64,000 nt of DNA from positions 123,991 to 187,990 of the forward strand of contig CAYOFI010000001.1 in assembly GCA_964403335.1 (NCBI GenBank). The letters are read 5' to 3'. Below the pieces are notes generated by a model. The model was not told the origin of the DNA. It was given only the letters and a program-made list of their open reading frames with translations, and did no database searches. Positions 40,839 through 48,605 of this stretch are shown one piece after another. The position numbers and the translations under genes are program-made. This stretch comes from CAZYAK01 sp964403335 (GTDB lineage Bacteria > Patescibacteriota > Gracilibacteria > Peribacterales > Peribacteraceae). How positions within the stretch are numbered: position 1 is the stretch's first letter; the number at the start of each line of letters is the position of its first letter.

Positions 40839-41915
40839 TCACCATTGCAGCTTGCCCGCAAATCGCACCGTGCGTTTGCCGGGAACAATCTCGCCGATGT
40901 CGTAACACGGCAATTTGCGTCCGCGCATGTGGTCGGTAATGCGGCGGACCGCGTCGGGTTTGCAGACGATCGTCAGGCCCACTCCCATGTTGTACGTGCG
41001 CAGCATTTCCGCGTCGGCGATGCCGCCTTCGTCGCGGATCGTTTTAAAAATCGGGAGAATGCGGAGCTGTTTGAGATCGACCACCGCATCAAGGTTTTTC
41101 GGCAGGATGCGTTCCAGATTCCCTTCGATACCGCTGCCCGTGATGTGCGCCATGCCGTGCAGTCCCGGATCGGAAAACAGATCTTTGAGAGCGGGATAGT
41201 ATGCGGTGTGCGGTTCCAAGACGGCATCCAGAAATGTTTTTCCGTCGACCATTTTTTTCGCGAGCTTCGGATTCCGTTTCAAGAGCGCGCGCACGAGCGT
41301 GTAGCCGTTCGTATGCAGTCCGTTGCTGGCGACCGCAAGAACGCGATCTCCAACTTCGATTGTCGCGCCGTCGATCACTTTTGCGTTGTCGACGACGCCG
41401 ATGACGCTCGAAGTCAGCACATATGTTCCGGGTTCGAGCGTTCCGGGTTGTTCGGAAGTCTCTCCGCCCGTCAGCGTGCACCCATGCGCCTTGCAGGCTT
41501 TGGCCACGGCGCTGACGATCCTGTTGGCGATGTCTTTATCGAGTTTTCCACAAACGATACAGTCTTGGACCGAGAGGGGAGTCGCACCCATCACCGCGAT
41601 GTCGTTGATCAAGTGATTGATCATGTCTTGGCAGATGGATTCCACGCGGTCGTTGGCAAATGCCAAGAGCTGTTTTGTGCCGGGCTCTTCGGTTTTGAGG
41701 ACAAGGACAGGATGATCGAAGCCTGGGAAGCGCGCATCAAAGAGTGACGCGAAGGCCCACGAATCGACACTGTTCAGCACGCGAGCATCTGAGGTTTTTA
41801 GGGTTGCCGCCATCTGCTCCTTTGCCGCATCCGCTGCGGAAATATCCACGCCCGCTTTGGCGTAGGAAAAACCGGTTTTCTTCGAAATTTTCTTCTTGGC
41901 AGGGGGCTTCTTCAT
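40839..41915 (-). CDS. purM: Phosphoribosylformylglycinamidine cyclo-ligase (AIR synthase)
   Basis: Purine synthesis step 5: closes the imidazole ring using ATP. Family motifs: FSYAKAGVDISAAD at the N terminus, NDIAVMGATPLSVQDCIV, GCTLTGGETSEQPG, VGVVDNAKVIDG-like GVVDNAKV, SNGLHTNGYTLVR and AHITGSGIEGNLERILP. At 358 aa it is normal. The Lys-rich first 14 residues are extra. TATACT lies exactly 6 nt before ATG 41915, so the message is predicted leaderless. Confidence 0.95.
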   Translation of the reverse strand: MKKPPAKKKISKKTGFSYAKAGVDISAADAAKEQMAATLKTSDARVLNSVDSWAFASLFDARFPGFDHPVLVLKTEEPGTKQLLAFANDRVESICQDMINHLINDIAVMGATPLSVQDCIVCGKLDKDIANRIVSAVAKACKAHGCTLTGGETSEQPGTLEPGTYVLTSSVIGVVDNAKVIDGATIEVGDRVLAVASNGLHTNGYTLVRALLKRNPKLAKKMVDGKTFLDAVLEPHTAYYPALKDLFSDPGLHGMAHITGSGIEGNLERILPKNLDAVVDLKQLRILPIFKTIRDEGGIADAEMLRTYNMGVGLTIVCKPDAVRRITDHMRGRKLPCYDIGEIVPGKRTVRFAGKLQW

Positions 41916-41933
41916 GCCGGAAGTATACACAGA

Positions 41934-42971
41934 TTATTCCGAATGAATCGACGTGATCCGTACCTTCTTCTGGCTCCCCCCGCGCGAAGTCCCTTTGTCG
42001 TGGACCGCACCGGATTCGAACATTTCCTCATCCCCCCGGCGACGCAGCGGTCCGCGACGCTTCTTTTTGCCGTCCTTCTCCTTCGTGTCCTTGGCTGTAG
42101 TAGATTTTGCGGTGTGAGGTTTTGTGGCTGACGGAGTGACGGGAACTGCTGCTGGAGTCGGAGTCACTGGTGCAACGGGTACCGGAGCCGGAGTCTCGGC
42201 GATAGGTGCTGCGGGAGCGAAGGCCTCGGCTTCATCGTCTACCACCACACGGTGAGTGGCAGGCTTGGACACCTTCTCGGTTGCCACTGTCGGGCGTGGG
42301 CGGGTACCTCCTGTCGCACTGTCGCTCACGACTTTTCCTTGTTCGAGCGCGATATGCCGTGCGCCTGCTTCTTCCACAAGTGTGAGGTCGTGTGTAGCGA
42401 GGATGACCGTCGTGCCGGCGTGGTGGATGGCGCGGAAGAGCGTCAGCACGTCGCTTGCTTGATGACGGTCGAGGTTTCCTGTCGGTTCATCCGCTAACAA
42501 GATCAATGGACGATGCGCGATGGCCCGGGCGATGGCGACGCGCGCGCGTTCGCCTCCGGACAATTCCCACGGCAAAGCTTTGGCGCGTTTCTGCAGATCC
42601 ATCTGCCGCATCAGTTCCGGCACGCGCTCTTCGATTTCCTCATCGCTTTTCCCGATCACTTCCAACGGGAACGCGATGTTTTCTTCCACCGTGCGGTTGT
42701 GGAGCAATTTGTAATCCTGAAAGACCATCCCGACTCTGCGGCGGAAAATCTGCAGCGCGCCGGACGGAACATTGCGCAAATCGACGTCATCCATCATCAC
42801 ACTGCCGCCGGTAGCCGTTTGCGCCCCGATCAATAACGACAGCAGCGTCGACTTCCCCGCGCCGCTGGGGCCCGTGATGCAGACGAACTCCCCCGGACCG
42901 ATCTGCAAAGACACATTGTTCAGCACCATCAGATCCCGAAATTTCTTCGTGACGTTCTTCAGCACGATCAT
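41934..42971 (-). CDS. ftsE: Cell division ATP-binding protein FtsE with long disordered tail
   Basis: ABC ATPase of the FtsEX complex, which controls cell-wall hydrolysis at division. Residues 1-220: MIVLKNVTKKF, Walker A GPSGAGKSTLL, VGMVFQDYKLLHNRTVEENIAFPLEV (FtsE signature), LSGGERARVAIARAI, Walker B ILLADEPTGNLD and LATHDLTLV. Residues about 220-345 form a Pro/Ala/Thr-rich then Lys/Arg-rich low-complexity tail, roughly 120 residues longer than usual FtsE. ftsX is not next to it here. TACACT lies 7 nt before the ATG. Confidence 0.92.
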   Translation of the reverse strand: MIVLKNVTKKFRDLMVLNNVSLQIGPGEFVCITGPSGAGKSTLLSLLIGAQTATGGSVMMDDVDLRNVPSGALQIFRRRVGMVFQDYKLLHNRTVEENIAFPLEVIGKSDEEIEERVPELMRQMDLQKRAKALPWELSGGERARVAIARAIAHRPLILLADEPTGNLDRHQASDVLTLFRAIHHAGTTVILATHDLTLVEEAGARHIALEQGKVVSDSATGGTRPRPTVATEKVSKPATHRVVVDDEAEAFAPAAPIAETPAPVPVAPVTPTPAAVPVTPSATKPHTAKSTTAKDTKEKDGKKKRRGPLRRRGDEEMFESGAVHDKGTSRGGSQKKVRITSIHSE

Positions 42972-43026
42972 GCGTGGAAGTGTAGCGAAATAGTGAGCGG
43001 GTTGCAGGAGGTGGTGTAGACAACAG

Positions 43027-43125
43027 AATTAATAATTAACAATTAACAATTAAAAATTCAGCAGGAACTCTGATATCAGAGCAACTTCCAAAATTATTAA
43101 TTTTTAATTATGAATTGTTAATTTG
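43027..43125. repeat. AT-rich inverted repeat with conserved centre (family 1)
   Basis: The left arm 43027-43058 (AATTAATAATTAACAATTAA-type words) and right arm 43090-43125 (complement) enclose a centre with CAGAGCAACTTCCA. Similar centres occur at 43758-43788 and 52878-52907. It separates ftsE and rlmE. Confidence 0.7.
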
Positions 43126-43127
43126 TC

Positions 43128-43718
43128 TCACTTTGTCACCACAACATAGACCTCACGACTCCGATCCCTGCTCGCCTTCGCCGTCGCAATCTTCACCATT
43201 CGCCATGTGCGCTTGGCCTCTCCCAAAAATTCATCAAAATCCGCGCCGCGGAACACCTTCACCACGCACCGTCCGCCCGCGGGAAGATATTTCATGGCCA
43301 CGGCCAACACCATCTGCGCCAGTTCGATGGATCGCCATTGGTCAACGTCGCGCACGCCGCTCGTGGATGGAGCGATGTCCGACAGGAGCAGATCGACGGT
43401 CGTCACGCCTTCGCCTTGCAAGATCGCATCAAGTTTTTCCTGATCGTTGACGTCCAGCACATGCAGCGACACATTCGGCGCGACTGGGGCAATTTCTTGC
43501 AGATCAAATCCGATCACTTTCCCTCTCGGCCCCACTTGCTGCGCCGTGTATTGCAACCAGCTCCCCGGCGCCGCACCGATATCGATCACCGTCAGGCCCG
43601 GTTTCAGCAGCCGGAACTTCTGGTTCAGCTCCATCAATTTATAGACTGACCGGGCACGATACCCTTCGGCCGCGGCCTTCTGGCTCCATTTGTCGTTGGG
43701 GATATATGGCTTTGGCAA
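43128..43718 (-). CDS. rlmE: 23S rRNA (uridine-2'-O-)-methyltransferase
   Basis: Methylates U2552 in the A loop of 23S rRNA. FtsJ/RrmJ signature: YRARSVYKLMELNQKF, IDIGAAPGSWLQYTAQQVG (SAM loop), GFDLQEI, LLLSDIAPSTSG (catalytic Asp), and VVKVFRGADFDEFL (catalytic Lys) with a late Glu-containing SREVYVV. The frame stays open upstream through the inverted repeat, but codons there are repeat words; the start is probably TTG 43718 (MPKPYIPNDKW), which gives the normal 196 aa. Confidence 0.9.
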   Translation of the reverse strand: MPKPYIPNDKWSQKAAAEGYRARSVYKLMELNQKFRLLKPGLTVIDIGAAPGSWLQYTAQQVGPRGKVIGFDLQEIAPVAPNVSLHVLDVNDQEKLDAILQGEGVTTVDLLLSDIAPSTSGVRDVDQWRSIELAQMVLAVAMKYLPAGGRCVVKVFRGADFDEFLGEAKRTWRMVKIATAKASRDRSREVYVVVTK

Positions 43719-43720
43719 GG

Positions 43721-43820
43721 GAAATTGAGAATGAAAAATGGAAAATTGAAAATTTTGACAACAGTTAGAGACTGAGAGTACTTCCAACATTTTCAATTCT
43801 CAATTCTCAATTTTCAATTA
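43721..43820. repeat. AATTTTC-word inverted repeat with conserved centre (family 1)
   Basis: The left arm 43721-43757 (AAATTGAGAATGAAAAATGG-like) and right arm 43789-43820 enclose a centre containing GAGAGTACTTCCAACATT. It lies between rsmG and rlmE and overlaps the upstream extension of the rlmE frame. Confidence 0.7.
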
Positions 43821-44498
43821 CCTGAGCGGTTCTTTCTTCGGCACCCCTACATCTCTCGGGTATTTTCGACTGAGTGCCGCTGTTTTCTTGAACACTAATA
43901 ATTGTCTCTTGCCCCAATCACCGCCCAAATCGTATGCAAATTGCTGTTCCAAATGGCACGATGTTTCGGCGCGGGCGAGGAGTGACTCGTGCAGTTCGGC
44001 ATCGACGTGCATGCTTTTCCAGAAGATGACGAATCCGCCGACCCGCGTCAGGGGACTGCAGTATTCAAGAAGGACGTTGATCGGAGCGACGGCGCGCGCA
44101 GTGACGACGTCGAAGTGCTCGCGCAGTGTGGAATCGTGGCCGAGTTCTTCCGTCCGTCCGGAGATCAATTGCACGTTGCCGAGTGCCATCGCTTTCACGA
44201 TGCGACCGACGGCTTCGATTTTTTTCTGAATCGAATCGATTCCCGTGAGTGTCGATTCCGGCAACATCAGCGCCAGCGGCAGAAGGGGAAATCCGCCGCC
44301 GGTTCCGATATCCGCAATCTTCAGATGTTGATGATCGGTGAAGAGAGTCGGAAGTAGATCAAGTACGGCGAGTGAATCGAGAATATTTCCCGTCCAACAA
44401 AGCTCCGGAGTCCGTAGCGCCGTGAGGTTCAGCTTTTCGTTCTCCGCGAGGAAGGCGGTCATCAATTCTTGTAGCCGTTGTTGTTCTTGTGGGGTCAT
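43818..44498 (-). CDS. rsmG: 16S rRNA (guanine-N7-)-methyltransferase
   Basis: Methylates G527 of 16S rRNA. GidB family motifs: LNLTALRTPELCWTGNILDSL, IADIGTGGGFPLLPLAL (SAM loop), LTGIDSIQKKIE, VTARAVAPINVLLEY and the C-terminal KYPRDVGVPKKEPL. At 226 aa it has the usual length. TAGGAT lies 7 nt before ATG 44498 on the minus strand. Confidence 0.94.
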   Translation of the reverse strand: MTPQEQQRLQELMTAFLAENEKLNLTALRTPELCWTGNILDSLAVLDLLPTLFTDHQHLKIADIGTGGGFPLLPLALMLPESTLTGIDSIQKKIEAVGRIVKAMALGNVQLISGRTEELGHDSTLREHFDVVTARAVAPINVLLEYCSPLTRVGGFVIFWKSMHVDAELHESLLARAETSCHLEQQFAYDLGGDWGKRQLLVFKKTAALSRKYPRDVGVPKKEPLR

Positions 44499-44518
44499 CG
44501 CGTAAATCCTAGCAGATT

Positions 44519-44642
44519 GCCCTCATCCCCCAGCCCCTTCCCCCTTCTGAGGGGGAAGGGGAGTGTTTGTTGTATGTGTAAAAAACAAAACATCCCAAAT
44601 TCCCCTTCTCCCTCGAAAGGGAGAAGGGGTTAGGGGTTGAGG
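44519..44642. repeat. CCCTCATCCCC...GGGGAAGGGG inverted repeat (family 2)
   Basis: Starts CCCTCATCCCCCAGCCCC and ends GGGGTTAGGGGTTGAGGG, with inner hairpins CCCCTTCCCCCTTCTGAGGG / GGGAAGGGG and a central TGTTTGTTGTATGTGTAAAAAACAAAACA. It separates divergent rsmG and pyrE. The same design recurs at 46857-46979 and 62705-62895. Confidence 0.75.
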
Positions 44643-44672
44643 GCAGCTCGGGCTTTCGATACGATCAAGTCC

Positions 44673-45305
44673 ATGCCACACGGTCAGCGCATCGCCGCAT
44701 TCCTGCTCTCCATCGGCGCAGTCAAACTGTCACCGAACGAACCCTTCACCTGGACGAGCGGCATGCAGTCGCCCATTTATTGCGACAACCGCATGATCTA
44801 CAGCCATCCCGATGCACGCGATGTCGTGGTCGATGCACTGTGCTCACGCGTCCGCTCGTTGCATGTGGCGCCCGATGTCATCGCCGGAACCGCAACGGCC
44901 GCCATCGGCTGGGCAGCGCTTGTGGCCGACCGCCTGAAATTGCCGTTCATCTATGTCCGTTCAAAGGCCAAGGAGCACGGCGCCAAAAAGCGCATCGAAG
45001 GCGATTTGAAGAAAGGCAAACATGTGGTCGTCATCGAAGATTTGATTTCCACGGGCGGGAGTTCCGTCTCCACGGTGGAAGCCTTGCGTGAAGAAGGCGA
45101 GGCGACGGTCAGCGATATCATCTCCATCTTCAGCTACGAATTCCTCACGGGTCTGGAAGCCGCGCAGGAGCACCGCGTCCAGCTCCATCCGCTCACGACG
45201 ATCCGCACGCTGTTGGATGTGGCCCAGGAACAGAATCGCATTTCGCGGGCGGAGGCCGATATGGTCATCGATTTCGTGAAGAATCCGCAGGAGTGGAGGA
45301 AGTGA
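44673..45305 (+). CDS. pyrE: Orotate phosphoribosyltransferase
   Basis: Makes orotidine monophosphate from orotate and PRPP in pyrimidine synthesis. Motifs: FTWTSGMQSPIYCDNRM (substrate loop), VIAGTATAAIGWAALVAD, YVRSKAKEHGAKKRIEG (flexible loop Lys residues) and the PRPP motif VVVIEDLISTGGSS. At 210 aa it is normal. ATG 44673 lies 7 nt after TACGAT and is preferred to the longer frame that begins in the repeat. Confidence 0.94.
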   Translation: MPHGQRIAAFLLSIGAVKLSPNEPFTWTSGMQSPIYCDNRMIYSHPDARDVVVDALCSRVRSLHVAPDVIAGTATAAIGWAALVADRLKLPFIYVRSKAKEHGAKKRIEGDLKKGKHVVVIEDLISTGGSSVSTVEALREEGEATVSDIISIFSYEFLTGLEAAQEHRVQLHPLTTIRTLLDVAQEQNRISRAEADMVIDFVKNPQEWRK

Positions 45306-45359
45306 TCGGAAATCTGCGAAATGTGTCGTGGTGAGCTCGACGAACCATGGCAGGTGATA

Positions 45360-45387
45360 TTGCTTATTTACAAAAAAATGCTATAAT
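45360..45387 (+). promoter_or_regulatory. Strong sigma-70-like promoter
   Basis: TTGCTT at 45360-45365 and TGCTATAAT (-10 at 45382-45387), spacing 16 nt. It drives the 12-codon acidic frame at 45417 and probably the gene at 45504. Confidence 0.6.
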
Positions 45388-45416
45388 ATTTATAACTTCT
45401 TCATACCCACACACAT

Positions 45417-45455
45417 ATGGACGGTTTTGACTTCGATGACCACGACGGCGATTAA
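45417..45455 (+). CDS. Acidic 12-aa leader-like peptide
   Basis: ATG GAC GGT TTT GAC ... GAT TAA encodes MDGFDFDDHDGD, about half Asp. It lies 29 nt after a strong -10 box and about 48 nt before a Lys-rich gene of opposite charge. It could be a leader peptide or an accident. Confidence 0.3.
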   Translation: MDGFDFDDHDGD

Positions 45456-45503
45456 AAAGCGGCGCAATTGTTTCTGACGGAGAAGCGGAGGACACTCTGA
45501 TTT

Positions 45504-45803
45504 ATGGTGAACCAAGGCCCTCCGGAAAATCCCAAGCGCGCTCCATCCCATGACACGGATGGAGTGTTTCACATGTTTGATAGGGTGTTTAAAAAGAAGC
45601 AGGGGCCATATGTCGAAGTGCGCCAGCGTGAGAAATTGAAGAAGCAACTGGCGAAGCAAAAACAGATGAAAGAAAAGATGACGACGCGGAAATCGGCAAA
45701 GTTCAATCCGGAGAAATTGCTCAAAGCTGAGAATGGCCCAAAATTTGCCAAAAAAGATCTCCTTAGGCTGCAGGAGATGTTTAAGGGCAAGAAGGAGAAG
45801 TGA
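45504..45803 (+). CDS. Hypothetical Lys-rich protein, 99 aa
   Basis: Strongly basic and helical from residue 25 on (FKKKQGPYVEVRQREKLKKQLAKQ; MTTRKSAKFNPEKLLKAEN; KKDLLRLQEMFKGKKEK). No membrane segment. Possibly binds nucleic acid or ribosomes. GGAGG about 12 nt upstream of ATG 45504 is a distant Shine-Dalgarno candidate. It converges with pheS, and the stop codons are adjacent. Confidence 0.6.
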   Translation: MVNQGPPENPKRAPSHDTDGVFHMFDRVFKKKQGPYVEVRQREKLKKQLAKQKQMKEKMTTRKSAKFNPEKLLKAENGPKFAKKDLLRLQEMFKGKKEK

Positions 45804-46832
45804 TCAGAACTGTGACAAAAATCTCAAGTCTCCATGATAGAAACTCCGCAGGTCCGGTATCTGATGCTTGATCATGATCATCCGCTCCACCCCGAATCCG
45901 AATGCAAAGCCCTGGTACTCAGCGGGATCGATGCCGCAGTTTTTGAGGACGTTCGGGTGCACCATGCCGCAGCCGGCGATCTCGAGCCAGCGGCCTTCGC
46001 GGCTTTTGGATTCATCGCCCTGCCAGCGCATATCCACTTCCAATCCCGGTTCCACGAATGGGAAGAAGCCCGTGCGGAAGCGGAATTCGGCGTCCGGGAA
46101 TATCAGTTCGCGGATAGCGGCCATCATCACGGCTTTCATGTTGGCGAGTGAGACGTCTTTGCCGATCATCAATCCTTCAAATTGATGGAACATGGGGGAG
46201 TGCGTGGCGTCGGCGTCTTTGCGGTACACGCGGCCGGGACAGATGATCCGGAACGGCGGCTTGTGGCTTTGCATGTAGCGCACCTGGACGGGGGACGTGT
46301 GCGTGCGGAGTACATGGCGCTTGGTCGGGTCGTCTGTCTTCGGTTCCTTGATCCAGAACGTATCCTGCGAATCGCGCGCGGGATGAGTTGCGGGAATGTT
46401 CAGCAAGTTAAAGTTGTTCTCTTCACTCTCCACTTGCGGACCTTCGGCCACTTCAAATCCCATCCGTCCGAACACCTCTTCCACCTGACGGATGAATTGC
46501 GGGATCAAATGCAGATGCCCTTTGGGTTGTTCGGGTAATTCCAGCGTCACGTCCAGCCTGTCATCCGTCCCCAATGATCCGCGTGCCGCGTTCAGCAATT
46601 CGGTTTTGCGCTGATCGAGAGCAGCCGTCAGCTTCTCCTTCCATGTGTTGAATTCCTGCCCCTTCGCCGCACGCTCATCGGGCGACGCGTCTTTGAGTGA
46701 CTTCATCGCCATCGTCAGGGCGCCGCTCTTGCGGCCGAAGATCTCCTGTTCGACGGCATCGAGTTCCGCGCTCGTCGCCGTGGCAGCGATGCGTTTTTCG
46801 AAGTCGGCCAAAAGGGAGGCGTGGTCCGTCAT
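45804..46832 (-). CDS. pheS: Phenylalanyl-tRNA synthetase, alpha chain
   Basis: Catalytic chain of the PheST tetramer. N-terminal coiled coil (residues 1-90), then the class II core: motif 2 region ICPGRVYRKDADATHSPMFHQFEGL, HTSPVQVRYM, FPFVEPGLEVDMRW, LEIAGCGMVHPNVL and motif 3 GFAFGFGVERMIMI. At 342 aa it is normal. The start ATG 46832 follows the 18-nt motif AGTACTATAGGCATACCT. pheT is not adjacent, which is unlike the usual pheST operon. Confidence 0.96.
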   Translation of the reverse strand: MTDHASLLADFEKRIAATATSAELDAVEQEIFGRKSGALTMAMKSLKDASPDERAAKGQEFNTWKEKLTAALDQRKTELLNAARGSLGTDDRLDVTLELPEQPKGHLHLIPQFIRQVEEVFGRMGFEVAEGPQVESEENNFNLLNIPATHPARDSQDTFWIKEPKTDDPTKRHVLRTHTSPVQVRYMQSHKPPFRIICPGRVYRKDADATHSPMFHQFEGLMIGKDVSLANMKAVMMAAIRELIFPDAEFRFRTGFFPFVEPGLEVDMRWQGDESKSREGRWLEIAGCGMVHPNVLKNCGIDPAEYQGFAFGFGVERMIMIKHQIPDLRSFYHGDLRFLSQF

Positions 46833-46856
46833 AGGTATGCCTATAGTACTGGTTTT

Positions 46857-46979
46857 GCCCTCATCCCCCAACCCCTTCCCCCTTCTGAGGGGGAAGGGGA
46901 GTGTTTGTTATTTTGTAAAAACAAAACAACCTACAAGCTCCCTCTCCCGCGAACGGGAGAGGGTTGGGGTGAGGGCAGT
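46857..46979. repeat. CCCTCATCCCC inverted repeat (family 2)
   Basis: CCCTCATCCCCCAACCCC at the left and GGGTTGGGGTGAGGGCAG at the right with inner GGGGGAAGGGG and CTCTCCCG/CGGGAGAG hairpins. The centre contains GTGTTTGTTATTTTGTAAAAACAAAACA, close to the centre at 44560-44600. It lies between pheS and the membrane protein gene at 46981. Confidence 0.75.
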
Positions 46980-46980
46980 T

Positions 46981-47343
46981 TCAGGAATTCAACGCCAGCT
47001 CAATCAACACAAATACGGCGTAAATAAGAATCGCAATCCACCACGTCAGCATGCCCAGCAGGTGGAAAACCAGCAGAATGCACGTGGCGACGCCCAGCAT
47101 GATTCCCTGCCGGAGCGAGACGGAGACGATCTTGGCCAAATCCCACGAGTGGAAGGGGAGCATGCGCCAGAGGAAGATCAGCCCCAGAGTGGTGAGAGAA
47201 CTGATGCTTAGGAGAACGCTCACAAAGAATGCCGGGAGCGCGTAGACGGGGGCGCTCAGGGGGCTGACGCGAAAGAGGATCACCAGCAGCGACGTGACGG
47301 AAAGGAGAGCCGAGGCCGTGATGCCAAAGAGGAGCGAGGTCAT
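46981..47343 (-). CDS. Four-helix membrane protein, 120 aa
   Basis: Four hydrophobic segments with short loops (SLLFGITASALLSVTSLLVILF; VYALPAFFVSVLLSISSL; QGIMLGVATCILLVFHLLGML; WWIAILIYAVFVLIELAL). No family recognised. Its ATG overlaps the stop of the UDG gene (ATGA at 47343-47340), so it is co-translated. Confidence 0.65.
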   Translation of the reverse strand: MTSLLFGITASALLSVTSLLVILFRVSPLSAPVYALPAFFVSVLLSISSLTTLGLIFLWRMLPFHSWDLAKIVSVSLRQGIMLGVATCILLVFHLLGMLTWWIAILIYAVFVLIELALNS

Positions 47344-47900
47344 TGTTTGGTGTTCAGGAATTCACCGAGCGCTTTGAAATCGTCATACAGCGCCTGGCGC
47401 AAGCCGCCGTTATGGAGCGCGGCTGCGGGGTGGTAGATGGGGAAGACCGTGACATCATCGTTGAGTGTTTGCGGCTTGCCGTGTGCATTCGTGATGCTCA
47501 ACTTCGTGAAGAAGTGCCCCAGCGCATGGCGTCCGAGCGGCACAATCACTTTGGGTTTGATCAGCGCGATCTCCAGCATCAGCCAGGGCATGCATTGCTC
47601 TTTTTCGATCGGCAGCGGGTCACGGTTATTCGGCGGACGGTATTTGACCACGTTGCTGATGTACACATCGCTGCGGGAAAGTCCGATCGTTCCGAGCAGT
47701 TCATCCAAAAATTGTCCCGCGGGTCCCACGAACGGTCGACCTTGCTCGTCTTCCCGCTGGCCCGGCGCTTCGCCGATGAACATGATTTCCGCTTGGGGAT
47801 TTCCTTCGCCAAGCACAGGTTGCGTTGCGGTCTTATAGAGCTCGCAGCCTTTCCAGTCCCTCAGTTTTTCCTGCAGAAGATCGAGAGTCACGAGGGACAT
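47340..47900 (-). CDS. Family 4-type uracil-DNA glycosylase lacking two Fe-S cysteines
   Basis: Removes uracil from DNA. Family motifs: VLGEGNPQAEIMFIGEAPGQREDEQGRPFVGPAG (motif 1 and water-activating region), YISNVVKYRPPNNRDPLP, and VFPIYHPAAALHN (motif 2 His). Family 4 and 5 enzymes bind a 4Fe-4S cluster with four Cys. Here position 16 is Trp (W-K-G-C instead of C-x-x-C) and position 87 is Tyr (KYRPP instead of KCRPP); only Cys19 and Cys103 remain. The fold may do without the cluster. Overlaps the downstream membrane protein gene. Confidence 0.88.
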   Translation of the reverse strand: MSLVTLDLLQEKLRDWKGCELYKTATQPVLGEGNPQAEIMFIGEAPGQREDEQGRPFVGPAGQFLDELLGTIGLSRSDVYISNVVKYRPPNNRDPLPIEKEQCMPWLMLEIALIKPKVIVPLGRHALGHFFTKLSITNAHGKPQTLNDDVTVFPIYHPAAALHNGGLRQALYDDFKALGEFLNTKQ

Positions 47901-47901
47901 A

Positions 47902-48049
47902 AGACTAAGGCTAGGGATTAAGGCTAAGGCTAAGGCTAAGGATTAAGGCTAAGTGTGGAAGTACTCATGCTTCATTGGGAGAGTGTACAACAATCACAAA
48001 AATATCTTATTTTCGATCTTAGCCTTAGCCTTAATCCTTAGCCTTAATA
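47902..48049. repeat. GGCTAA/TTAGCC word inverted repeat (family 1 type centre)
   Basis: The left arm (47902-47952) is made of tandem AAGGCTA words and the right arm (48019-48049) of TTAGCCT words. The centre holds GTGGAAGTACTC, the inverted form of the GAGTACTTCCA core seen in the AT-rich repeats. The same words recur at 60850-60898 and 61135-61245. Confidence 0.75.
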
Positions 48050-48493
48050 TTCCGCTTTAATCTTCGCAATTCTCTGCAGAAGATTTTTCTTCAGTTCCTC
48101 ATTGCCTTCGCCAAGAATCCGCAGAGCGGAGAGCGCGGCGTTTTTGGCATTGAGGACCGTCATCACCGGGACATCGGACGGCATCTGCAGACTGGAGTGT
48201 ACGTTCACCAAATAATCCGTGTGATCCTTGAAGGGCGGGCAAGCGATGACGGGGTGCACGCAGCCGCCGGCAAGAACTCCGGCCAAACCGTTGCTCATTC
48301 CCACGACAGCAATCACGACAGTCGCATCCGTGCGGGCGTTCAATTTATCTATGATCACTACGACTTTCTCCGGCACTTTGTGCGCGGACGCGACAATGAT
48401 TTCGGACTCAACGCGGTATTCCTTCAGGAAATCCGCAATTTTCTGGGCGTGGTCCATGTCTGTCTTGGACCCGAGGAGGATGGAGACGTGCAT
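48044..48493 (-). CDS. purE: 5-(carboxyamino)imidazole ribonucleotide mutase / AIR carboxylase
   Basis: Purine synthesis step 6. PurE motifs: ILLGSKTDMDHAQKIADFL, IVASAHKVPEKV, VVIAVVGMSNGLAGVLAGG, HPVIACPPFKD and VPVMTVLNAKNAALSALRIL. G-S-K-T-D and S-A-H-K resemble class II PurE (direct CO2 use) more than class I (GSxSD, SAHR); no purK is in the window. TATGCT lies exactly 6 nt before ATG 48493, so a 149-aa leaderless product is chosen over the long upstream frame. Confidence 0.93.
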   Translation of the reverse strand: MHVSILLGSKTDMDHAQKIADFLKEYRVESEIIVASAHKVPEKVVVIIDKLNARTDATVVIAVVGMSNGLAGVLAGGCVHPVIACPPFKDHTDYLVNVHSSLQMPSDVPVMTVLNAKNAALSALRILGEGNEELKKNLLQRIAKIKAEY

Positions 48494-48605
48494 GGTCAAA
48501 GCATAGCGATGCCCGGCCCGGTGCCGCAAATCGATCCCTGTTTTGTAAGACAGGCTTGCTCCCTGCGTCTCGGCATATGTCTCTCTATTCTTTCCCTTTC
48601 CCCTT

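Noticed and set aside
47902..48049. Tandem AAGGCTA words as a CRISPR array
   Set aside because: The units are 6-7 nt and contiguous with no spacers, and the arms are inverted. No cas gene is present anywhere in the window.
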